From the NCBI GenBank assembly GCA_028680875.1, contig JAQUJQ010000056.1, forward strand, positions 1 to 8,205: a stretch of 8,205 nt of DNA, in the 5' to 3' direction. Numbering within the stretch: the stretch's first letter is position 1; every line of letters starts with the position of its first letter. The DNA is from Eubacteriales bacterium (GTDB lineage: Bacteria > Bacillota > Clostridia > Peptostreptococcales > Anaerovoracaceae). The position numbers and the translations under genes are program-made. Of this stretch, positions 1-5,877 are shown in pieces. The notes under the pieces were generated by a model. It was not told where the DNA came from. It did not search any database and saw nothing but the letters and a program-made list of their open reading frames with translations.

Positions 1-675
1 CTTTGGTTCTCCGACAGAAAGTCCTCCGATGGCATAACCGGGTAAATCCATCTCGACAATCTCAGCTGCGCTTTGATAACGTAAATCCTTATACATTCCT
101 CCCTGCATAATACCAAAAAGGGATTGGTTTTCTGTGTTTTGATGAGCCATTTTACAACGGCCCAACCATCTGCTTGTTCTCTCCATAGATTGCTTTACAT
201 AGGCTTTATCCGCCGGATAGGGAGCACATTCATCGAAGGCCATGATAATATCAGAGCCCAGTGCATTTTGAACCTCTATAGATTTTTCCGGGGTAAATAT
301 ATGTGTCGATCCATCAATGTGAGATCGGAAGGTTACTCCCTCTTCAGTGATTTTACGCAGATCTCCCAGGCTGAAAACCTGGAAGCCACCGCTATCGGTA
401 AGGATGGCTCCGTCCCAATTCATAAATTGATGTAACCCGCCGCCCTCCCGGACAATTTCATGACCGGGTCTGAGATAAAGGTGATAGGTATTCGATAATA
501 TGATTTTGGCACCCAATTCCTTAACTTCCTCAGGCCGCATGGCCTTTACCGTACCTCCGGTACCAACCGGCATAAAGACAGGAGTCTCTATTATCCCGTG
601 AGGTGTATAGATTTTGCCCCTGCGCGCTTTAGTCTTTAAATCCTTTTTTAATAATTCATAGGTTATTGCATGCAT
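1..675 (-). CDS. tgt: Queuine/preQ1 tRNA-guanine transglycosylase, N-terminal 225 residues (cut by window edge)
   Basis: The enzyme swaps the guanine at wobble position 34 of GUN-anticodon tRNAs for the queuosine precursor preQ1. The reading frame is open from the ATG at 675 to base 1 (225 codons, no stop), so the C-terminal part with the zinc site lies outside the window; full-length bacterial proteins are about 370-380 residues. Family motifs seen: THGIIETPVFMPVGT-like start region (here PHGIIETPVFMPVGT, about residues 25-40), LSNTYHLYLRPG (about 61-72), LTDSGGFQVFSL with the presumed catalytic/substrate Asp at 94, MAFDEC with Asp148, FGIMQGG and, at the edge, GGLSVGEP. The start is supported by AAAGGG a few bases upstream and by the usual family N terminus. 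It lies 50 nt downstream of queA, the next enzyme of the same pathway, and is probably the last gene of the operon visible here. Identification is certain; only completeness is unknown. Confidence 0.97.
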   Translation of the reverse strand, partial: MHAITYELLKKDLKTKARRGKIYTPHGIIETPVFMPVGTGGTVKAMRPEEVKELGAKIILSNTYHLYLRPGHEIVREGGGLHQFMNWDGAILTDSGGFQVFSLGDLRKITEEGVTFRSHIDGSTHIFTPEKSIEVQNALGSDIIMAFDECAPYPADKAYVKQSMERTSRWLGRCKMAHQNTENQSLFGIMQGGMYKDLRYQSAAEIVEMDLPGYAIGGLSVGEPK

Positions 676-725
676 TAAATTCCCTTTCTTGCTTTCCGTT
701 TCTTGTTATTTATCTTGATCTATAC

Positions 726-1760
726 TTAAAGTATGAGCATTGCATCCCCATAACTAAAAAAACGATATTCTTCCTTGACTGCTTCATCGTAAGCCTCCAG
801 AATCTTTTCCTGATTATAAAAAGCAGAAACAAGCATAAGTAGAGTAGACTTGGGAAGATGAAAATTTGTAATCAGGCTGTCGATGACCTGAAACTTATAA
901 CCCGGGTAAATAAAAATCCCTGTACTCCCCCAACCGGCCTTTATCAATCCCTGACTTAAAGCTGCACTTTCTAAAGTTCTTGTGGAAGTGGTGCCAACAG
1001 CAATTATCCGCCCTCCATCTATCTTGGTCTCATTTATAATATCTCTATTTTCTTCGTCAATTTCATACTCCTCAAAGTGCATTTTATGATCTTCTATATT
1101 TTCACATTTTACGGGCCGAAAGGTTCCAATGCCAACATGAAGAGTTACGTGGGCAATTTTTATACCTTTCTCTTTGGCCTTCCCCAGTAATTCTTCTGTA
1201 AAGTGGAGTCCGGCTGTAGGCGCTGCCACCGAGCCTTCTTCCCTGCAATATACCGTCTGATAACGATCTTTATCGATTTTTTGGCTCTCCCGTTGGATAT
1301 AGGGTGGCAAAGGCATGCGCCCAATTCTATAAAGGATCTCTGAAAACTCACCCTGATAACAAAACTCCACGATGCGAGTGCCATCTTCACTAAAATCCAA
1401 CACCTCTGCAATTAGCAGAGGATCCTTTGAAAAACATACTCTATCTCCCGGTTTAATCTTTTTACCGGGTTTTACCATTGTTTCCCAAATGTTCTCTCCC
1501 TTTCGTTTAATCAGTAGAAATTCCACCTTAGCTCCGGTTTTTTCCTTTATTCCCAACAATCTGGCAGGAATTACCTTGGAGTTGTTCAAAACCAGACAAT
1601 CTCCCGGATTGAGGTAATCTAAAATATGGTGAAATCGTTTGTGCTCGATTGTTCCGCTACTTCTATCAAGAACCATTAAGCGGGAGTGATCTCTTTTCTC
1701 GCTGGGGTATTGGGCAATCAACTCCGGGGGCAAAAAATAGTCAAATTCATTTATATGCAT
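726..1760 (-). CDS. queA: S-adenosylmethionine:tRNA ribosyltransferase-isomerase
   Basis: QueA transfers and isomerises the ribosyl group of S-adenosylmethionine onto preQ1 at tRNA position 34, making epoxyqueuosine; it acts directly after Tgt, encoded next door. The protein is 344 residues, the usual length (about 340-356). Family motifs are all present: the N-terminal FDYFLPPELIAQYP, LVLNNSKVIPARLLG (57-70), MPLPPYI (149-154), VAAPTAGLHFT (178-188), HVGIGTFRPV (208-217), AVGTTSTRTLE (254-264), TNFHLPKSTLLMLV (298-311) and the C-terminal EYRFFSYGDAMLI. Its ATG overlaps the TAA of the spoIID-like gene by one base (TAATG), and a GAGG ribosome site sits inside the last codons of that gene, so the two are probably translationally coupled. 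No preQ1 riboswitch is present in front of it, which fits expression as an internal operon gene. Identification is secure. Confidence 0.98.
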   Translation of the reverse strand: MHINEFDYFLPPELIAQYPSEKRDHSRLMVLDRSSGTIEHKRFHHILDYLNPGDCLVLNNSKVIPARLLGIKEKTGAKVEFLLIKRKGENIWETMVKPGKKIKPGDRVCFSKDPLLIAEVLDFSEDGTRIVEFCYQGEFSEILYRIGRMPLPPYIQRESQKIDKDRYQTVYCREEGSVAAPTAGLHFTEELLGKAKEKGIKIAHVTLHVGIGTFRPVKCENIEDHKMHFEEYEIDEENRDIINETKIDGGRIIAVGTTSTRTLESAALSQGLIKAGWGSTGIFIYPGYKFQVIDSLITNFHLPKSTLLMLVSAFYNQEKILEAYDEAVKEEYRFFSYGDAMLIL

Positions 1761-3166
1761 TAACGAACCTCTATATCAGTATAATAGAAATGGAGTATTT
1801 GATCAAAAGTAAAGCCTTGCTTAGCCATTTCAATGGCACCGTCCTGAGACATCCCAACTCCATGACCGGAACCGACACCTGTAAAAATCACCTTATCTCC
1901 TGTAGCCACAACACTGTCCGGCGTATCGGAAGGTGTTTCCGTAGTCTTGGCTTTAATTGTTTTATTTCCATTGGTTATATGTAATTCAGCACTGTTCACT
2001 TCCTTCAGCTTATCCCCGGCAGAGAGAACATATACCTTTTCTCCAACATCCTTTTTCAAGCGTCCGTTGCTTAATTGAAAATCAGCTATTAGGGACGACA
2101 TCCCATCTCTACCCAAATATTCAGTTCCGATGTTAAAATGCCTGGAGCGGACTAAAGACGTTCCCAAAACACTACGAATTTTCTCCTTCTCTAAATTTAC
2201 AGTATCCTTGTTACCTTCAATAATTAATTTTGAAACAGCTCCTGCACTGTTACGGCCACCTATTTTAACTGACTGAATTGAACCTGTAAGATAACCGGCC
2301 CGAGTCAATTTTTGTTCCAAAGTATTAAAATAAATAGTGGCACTCCATGGATAGTTAGGAGAATAAGGATCTACTTTCCCTGTCAGATGATTCATCGGAA
2401 AAGACCAAACCTCTCCTATACTCTGCGTATGCCCACCACTATTCTTGTGATAAAAAACAGGTGCCGGTTCACCTTTGGACCATACCAATAATCCTTTGGT
2501 TTCATTTACTGCCTGACATGTGCTGGGATATTCTGCATTATAACCTCCATAAACTTGGCAATGAGTGGAAGAACAAACATCGAAACCATCTGCTGTATGC
2601 CTGCCATAGCTTTCCATAACAAAGCTTCTGGCTGCTACAGCTTGTGCCTTTAACGCTTCAATCGGAAAACTCTGGCTCATTTCTCTGTGTATCACCCCAT
2701 AAAGATACTCTTCCGTCTTTAAGTAATTAATGATTGACAGTTTATTGCTGCTGTTGACCAAGAGAAGCATTCCTCCCCGATAATCTGCATTTTCATAAGT
2801 AATAAGCCCATTTTCTTTATAATCTGCTGCTGCCAGGCAGCCATTTACCCCGATATTTGCAGAAAGCAACACTCCTTGTTGGTCATGGAGAGCAACATGG
2901 CCATTTTCTATGCTGGCTACCACTGTTGAATAGGCCGGGAGTGGTAAAGTCTCTTTAAATCCTTCCTCTGTAATCGTGCCTAAAACAAATCCACTCTTAG
3001 AAGAAAGAGTGCAATCTGACGGACCGGTGCTTCCATATTTTAAACCGATTTTTATAAATTCAGGGAAACTGGAAGCCTCTGCTTCTAGTGGAACAATAAA
3101 CGTCCATAAAAGCATTATACATACAGTAAGCAAAATAGTGATCCATTGAAATCTTTTACCTTTCAT
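1760..3166 (-). CDS. SpoIID/LytB-family peptidoglycan lytic transglycosylase
   Basis: Proteins of this family cleave denuded peptidoglycan glycan strands; SpoIID itself does so during forespore engulfment, anchored in the mother-cell membrane. From the chosen start the protein has 468 residues. An N-terminal hydrophobic stretch (about residues 8-27) ending near an AEA is a signal peptide or membrane anchor. The catalytic block is GVIHREMSQSFPIEALKAQA, whose Glu162 matches the catalytic Glu of the family; then comes DVCSSTHCQVYGG with two Cys (198, 203) of the kind reported to bind zinc in clostridial SpoIID, then NSGGHTQS, and near the C terminus GVGSGHGVGMSQDGA. It is longer than classical SpoIID (about 330-370): there is an extra region of about 110 residues before the catalytic block and a spacer of low conservation before the last motif. 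ATG 3166 was chosen over TTG 3178 and ATG 3169 on ribosome-site spacing. The gene sits between ruvB and queA. Whether it is the sporulation SpoIID or a vegetative paralogue cannot be told from sequence alone, so I give no symbol. Confidence 0.93.
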   Translation of the reverse strand: MKGKRFQWITILLTVCIMLLWTFIVPLEAEASSFPEFIKIGLKYGSTGPSDCTLSSKSGFVLGTITEEGFKETLPLPAYSTVVASIENGHVALHDQQGVLLSANIGVNGCLAAADYKENGLITYENADYRGGMLLLVNSSNKLSIINYLKTEEYLYGVIHREMSQSFPIEALKAQAVAARSFVMESYGRHTADGFDVCSSTHCQVYGGYNAEYPSTCQAVNETKGLLVWSKGEPAPVFYHKNSGGHTQSIGEVWSFPMNHLTGKVDPYSPNYPWSATIYFNTLEQKLTRAGYLTGSIQSVKIGGRNSAGAVSKLIIEGNKDTVNLEKEKIRSVLGTSLVRSRHFNIGTEYLGRDGMSSLIADFQLSNGRLKKDVGEKVYVLSAGDKLKEVNSAELHITNGNKTIKAKTTETPSDTPDSVVATGDKVIFTGVGSGHGVGMSQDGAIEMAKQGFTFDQILHFYYTDIEVR

Positions 3167-3170
3167 CATA

Positions 3171-3176
3171 CACCTC
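3171..3176 (-). promoter_or_regulatory. Ribosome binding site deciding the start of the spoIID-like gene
   Basis: The minus strand reads GAGGTG here, followed by T and two consecutive ATG codons. GAGG is 6 nt from the second ATG (3166) but only 3 nt from the first (3169), and it overlaps the in-frame TTG at 3178. The second ATG is therefore the best start and gives a normal Met-Lys-Gly-Lys-Arg signal-peptide N terminus. Confidence 0.7.
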
Positions 3177-3178
3177 AA

Positions 3179-4192
3179 CTATTGTTCATCATCGGGAACT
3201 GCCAGGCCCAAATGCTGATATGCTTCTTGAGAAACCATCCTTCCCTTTTGGGTTCGATGAAGGAAACCGGCTTGAATCAAATAAGGTTCATATACGTCTT
3301 CTATGGTGACCCGTTCTTCACCGATAGAAGCAGCAATTGTATCAATCCCCACCGGTCCTCCGTGAAAACGTTGAATGATTGTAGACAATATTTCCCGATC
3401 CAGACTCTCTAACCCTTCCTCATCAATTCCCAAAGCTTTTAAGGTCTTTTTTGTAATCTCCAAATCAATAACTCCGCTTCCTTTCACCTGGCTGAAGTCA
3501 CGAACCCGCTTTAAGAGCCGATTAGCAACCCTTGGTGTTCCTCTGGACCGCTTTGCCAACTCAAACAATGAGTCTTGATCAATGCTGACGTTTAAAATAC
3601 CTGCGGATCGATAAATAATATTTGCAAGTTCTTCAGTAGTATACATCTCAAACTTGCTGATTACACCAAAACGGTCCCGAAGAGGTGCAGACAGACTCCC
3701 TGCACGGGTAGTAGCCCCGATTAACGTAAATTTCGCTAAATCTAAACGAATGGACCGAGCAGAGGGGCCCTTGCCGATGATGATGTCCAAAGCATAATCC
3801 TCCATAGCGGAATAAAGCACCTCTTCTATGGATCGGTTCAATCTATGAATCTCGTCAATAAAGAGGACATCGTTATCGTTAAGATTGGTAAGAATAGCGG
3901 CTAAATCCCCCGCCCTTTCAACAGCCGGCCCTGATGTGATTTTTAAATCAACACCCAGTTCATTTGCGATGATTCCTGCCAGAGTGGTTTTTCCCAATCC
4001 GGGAGGACCGTAAAACAAAACATGATCAAGAGGCTCATGGCGCATACGTGTAGCTTCAATATATATTTTCAGATTTTCTGTAACATTTTTTTGTCCAATG
4101 TATTCATCAAAATGCTTTGGCCGTAATGATAGCTCCAATTCTTCCTCGTCACGGTTAAATCCGGTTGCAGTAATTCGTTCTTCTATGTCCAT
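3179..4192 (-). CDS. ruvB: Holliday junction branch migration ATPase RuvB
   Basis: RuvB is the hexameric AAA+ motor that pumps DNA through the RuvA-bound Holliday junction during recombination repair. The 337-residue length is typical. Seen in order: the N-terminal LSLRPKHFDEYIGQ, Walker A GPPGLGKTT (62-70), Walker B LFIDEIHRLN (110-119), sensor I GATTRAG (159-165), the arginine-finger segment PLRDRFG with Arg174, and in the C-terminal winged helix GFLHRTQKGR ending at Arg318, the DNA-contact position in known RuvB proteins. All catalytic residues look intact. The start is supported by AAAGGAGAA, which overlaps the stop codon of ruvA. The ruvA stop is 15 nt upstream and the spoIID-like gene starts 12 nt after its stop, so it is cotranscribed with both. 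Identification is certain. Confidence 0.99.
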   Translation of the reverse strand: MDIEERITATGFNRDEEELELSLRPKHFDEYIGQKNVTENLKIYIEATRMRHEPLDHVLFYGPPGLGKTTLAGIIANELGVDLKITSGPAVERAGDLAAILTNLNDNDVLFIDEIHRLNRSIEEVLYSAMEDYALDIIIGKGPSARSIRLDLAKFTLIGATTRAGSLSAPLRDRFGVISKFEMYTTEELANIIYRSAGILNVSIDQDSLFELAKRSRGTPRVANRLLKRVRDFSQVKGSGVIDLEITKKTLKALGIDEEGLESLDREILSTIIQRFHGGPVGIDTIAASIGEERVTIEDVYEPYLIQAGFLHRTQKGRMVSQEAYQHLGLAVPDDEQ

Positions 4193-4207
4193 TAATGTTC
4201 TTCTCCT

Positions 4208-4801
4208 TTATTTTACGGAAATACCGCGTAAAGCTTGTTTAATATAGTCTTCCGTTGTGAGACTTTCGTCATCTATACCGGACAACGCACTGACAGCCTC
4301 ACTTCTACTATATCCTAAGCCTTGAAGAGCATCGATTGCTTCTGCTTTCCCACTTATCGCCCCAACCTGCTCCGCCAAATCGCTCAGCTCTCCCATATCT
4401 CCCAGCTTGTCCTTCAATTCCAACACAATTCGTTGGGCAATTTTTTTCCCTACTCCGCTGGCTCGAGTCAATGGTGTCGGATCATCAAAGATTATAGCTT
4501 TTTTGATTTCATTTACCGGGAGCACTGAAAGTACCGAAAGTGCTGCTTTTGCTCCTACACCATTTACCGTTCGCAGTTTCTGGAACATATCCAAGCTTTG
4601 TTTCTCCGCAAAACCATAGATGCTAATATCATCTTCTCTTACAATCATCGTGGTATAAACCAAAACCGAACTCTTACCGATTTTCGAATAAAGAGTTGAA
4701 TTGTCCGGTATAAAAACCTGATAGCCTACTCCATCAGTGGTTTCTATTACAATCCCTCCCTCAAACTTCATAGTGATATCTCCTCGTAGATAATGAAACA
4801 T
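4208..4801 (-). CDS. ruvA: Holliday junction DNA-binding protein RuvA
   Basis: RuvA tetramers hold the four-way junction in a square-planar form and load RuvB on two opposite arms. The protein has 197 residues, normal for the family. Domain I is an OB fold starting MFHYLRGDI and including DGVGYQVFIP (23-32); the acidic pin REDDISIYGF carries Glu56-Asp57, matching the pin residues of E. coli RuvA. Domain II has two helix-hairpin-helix motifs, VNGVGAKAAL (79-88) and ASGVGKKIAQRI (114-125). Domain III, the RuvB-binding module, is the segment around EAIDALQGLGYSRSEAVSAL near the C terminus. The ATG lies one base after the ruvC stop, with AAAGGA inside the end of ruvC as ribosome site, which suggests coupled translation of ruvC and ruvA. 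Identification is certain. Confidence 0.98.
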   Translation of the reverse strand: MFHYLRGDITMKFEGGIVIETTDGVGYQVFIPDNSTLYSKIGKSSVLVYTTMIVREDDISIYGFAEKQSLDMFQKLRTVNGVGAKAALSVLSVLPVNEIKKAIIFDDPTPLTRASGVGKKIAQRIVLELKDKLGDMGELSDLAEQVGAISGKAEAIDALQGLGYSRSEAVSALSGIDDESLTTEDYIKQALRGISVK

Positions 4802-4802
4802 C

Positions 4803-5297
4803 CTATAATCCTTTCATTCGTTTTTGATAATTAACCGATTGTCCGTGACAGATAGCTGCTGCAAGTGCATCTGCCGTATCATCAGGCCTCGGAATTTCCG
4901 AAAGATTTAATATGGTCTTTACCATATACTGAATTTGATTCTTTTCTGCTCTTCCGTAACCAACCAGACCTTGTTTAATTTGTAATGGGGTATACTCATA
5001 TATTTCAAGTCCGGAGTTTGCACAGGCTAAAATAGCAACTCCTCTGGCTTGTCCAACCAAAAGTGCGGTTTTAGTATTTTTATTAAAAAATAGTTCCTCA
5101 ATTGATGCCACATCCGGTTGGAATTCTTCAATGATCTCCATTAACCGGTAGTATAAATGCTTTAACCGGTCCGGCATATCCCAGTCGGAGTTTGTAGTCA
5201 GAGATCCATATCCACAGGCTTTAAAATGATTACCCTGCTTTTCCACGATACCGTATCCCATTATAGCAAAACCGGGATCAATTCCTAAGATTTTCAT
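4803..5297 (-). CDS. ruvC: Crossover junction endodeoxyribonuclease RuvC
   Basis: RuvC is the dimeric RNase-H-fold nuclease that makes paired nicks to resolve Holliday junctions. From the preferred start it has 164 residues, slightly shorter than E. coli RuvC (173) and usual for Firmicutes. The acidic catalytic set is intact: Asp7 in MKILGIDPG, Glu67 in ASIEELFF, and Asp140 and Asp143 in RPDDTADALA. The conserved GYGRAEKNQIQ segment (113-123) is also present. An upstream in-frame ATG (5309) would add four residues, but the GGAG at 5304-5307 overlaps that ATG and is ideally spaced for the ATG at 5297, and the family normally begins with M-(K/R)-ILGIDPG. It is the first gene of the ruvC-ruvA-ruvB-spoIID-like-queA-tgt operon, read from the promoter at 5327-5355. 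I see no LexA/DinR box in front of it. Confidence 0.98.
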   Translation of the reverse strand: MKILGIDPGFAIMGYGIVEKQGNHFKACGYGSLTTNSDWDMPDRLKHLYYRLMEIIEEFQPDVASIEELFFNKNTKTALLVGQARGVAILACANSGLEIYEYTPLQIKQGLVGYGRAEKNQIQYMVKTILNLSEIPRPDDTADALAAAICHGQSVNYQKRMKGL

Positions 5298-5303
5298 CCT
5301 TTT

Positions 5304-5307
5304 CTCC
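5304..5307 (-). promoter_or_regulatory. Ribosome binding site deciding the start of ruvC
   Basis: The minus strand reads GGAG here, with a 6-nt spacer to the ATG at 5297. The alternative ATG at 5309 shares its last base with this site and has no ribosome site of its own, so the shorter RuvC is preferred. Confidence 0.75.
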
Positions 5308-5326
5308 ATAGAAAATTAGTTGGTTT

Positions 5327-5355
5327 ATTATATCATAATTCCTCTTTTCTGTCCA
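5327..5355 (-). promoter_or_regulatory. Promoter of the ruvC-tgt operon (sigma-A type, extended -10)
   Basis: On the minus strand the -35 is TGGACA (5350-5355, 5 of 6 to TTGACA) and the -10 is TATAAT (5327-5332), with a 17-bp spacer. TG at 5335-5334, one base ahead of the -10, makes an extended -10 (TGATATAAT). Transcription would begin near 5320, leaving a short leader with the GGAG site of ruvC. This is a strong consensus match and the only good promoter seen for the six-gene operon. It is back to back with the argR promoter, and the two -35 regions meet at base 5350. Confidence 0.82.
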
Positions 5356-5373
5356 AACGAAGTATGATATAAT
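5345..5373 (+). promoter_or_regulatory. Promoter of argR-recN (extended -10, weak -35)
   Basis: The -10 is a perfect TATAAT at 5368-5373, preceded by TGA to give the extended form TGATATAAT. The best -35 at a 17-bp spacing is TTTTCT (5345-5350), only 3 of 6 to consensus, so the extended -10 probably carries most of the recognition. Transcription should start near 5380. The ribosome site GGAGGA (5395-5400) stands 4 nt before the argR ATG. An AT-rich half-symmetric sequence just downstream of the -10 could be a weak arginine-repressor operator (see findings). Confidence 0.75.
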
Positions 5374-5404
5374 GTAAATAATTTGAAATCACACGGAGGA
5401 AATT

Positions 5405-5854
5405 ATGAGATACTCAAGACAAAATAAGATATTGGATCTGATTAATACGTATGAGGTGGAAACCCAAGACCGATTGGTGGATTTGTTGAAAAAATCCGGT
5501 TACAAGGTGACACAGGCGACCATTTCACGTGATATTAAGGAACTCCAACTCATTAAGACCCTATCTCCCAGCGGACGATATAAATATACCGTCGGTGTCA
5601 GTCAAGATCTCCCTCTCTCCGACCGTTTTGTTACAATTTTTAAAGAGACAATCAAAACCGTTGGCTCATCAGGAAACATCATTGTGATTAAAACCCTGTC
5701 CGGCTGTGCTGCTGCAGCAGGAGAAGCTATCGATACCATGAATTTCCCGAATGTTATCGGATCCATTGCCGGTGACAATACGATTATGCTGGTAGTGAAC
5801 GACCCTGCCAATGTTCCTGCTTTAGTCAACAAATTCACAGAAATGATAAAATAA
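5405..5854 (+). CDS. argR: Arginine repressor ArgR/AhrC
   Basis: ArgR is the hexameric, arginine-responsive regulator that represses arginine biosynthesis genes and, in Bacillus, activates catabolic ones. The 149-residue protein has the normal length. The N-terminal winged helix spans about residues 1-65, with the recognition helix around QATISRDIKEL (37-47). The C-terminal oligomerisation and arginine-binding domain begins near residue 75 and holds KTLSGCAAAAGEAID (96-110) and GSIAGDNTIML (119-129). The last motif is normally GTIAGDDT; here the second Asp is Asn125, which may alter arginine binding. The ATG has a strong GGAGGA site. The gene stands directly upstream of recN, as ahrC does in Bacillus, with a 23-nt gap and presumably one transcript. 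Identification is secure; the targets regulated cannot be read from this window. Confidence 0.97.
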   Translation: MRYSRQNKILDLINTYEVETQDRLVDLLKKSGYKVTQATISRDIKELQLIKTLSPSGRYKYTVGVSQDLPLSDRFVTIFKETIKTVGSSGNIIVIKTLSGCAAAAGEAIDTMNFPNVIGSIAGDNTIMLVVNDPANVPALVNKFTEMIK

Positions 5855-5877
5855 GTACTTTACGGAAAAGGTGTTTT

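Noticed and set aside
124..435. 103-codon open frame on the plus strand
   Set aside because: It lies opposite tgt, whose family motifs are unbroken through the same bases. No ribosome site and no recognisable protein features.
676..725. Possible riboswitch or separate promoter between queA and tgt
   Set aside because: Only 50 AT-rich bases, no stem-loop, no preQ1-type pseudoknot pattern and no -35/-10 pair that I can support; only the ribosome site of tgt is clear.
1649..1984. 111-codon open frame on the plus strand
   Set aside because: It is opposite the end of the spoIID-like gene and the start of queA, both securely identified; it has no ribosome site or family features.
3167..3178. TTG (3178) or first ATG (3169) as start of the spoIID-like gene
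   Set aside because: The TTG overlaps the ribosome site itself, and the first ATG is only 3 nt from GAGG; the second ATG at 3166 has the right spacing.
5298..5309. ATG at 5309 as the start of ruvC
   Set aside because: It overlaps the GGAG site that serves the ATG at 5297, and RuvC proteins normally begin at MKILGIDPG.
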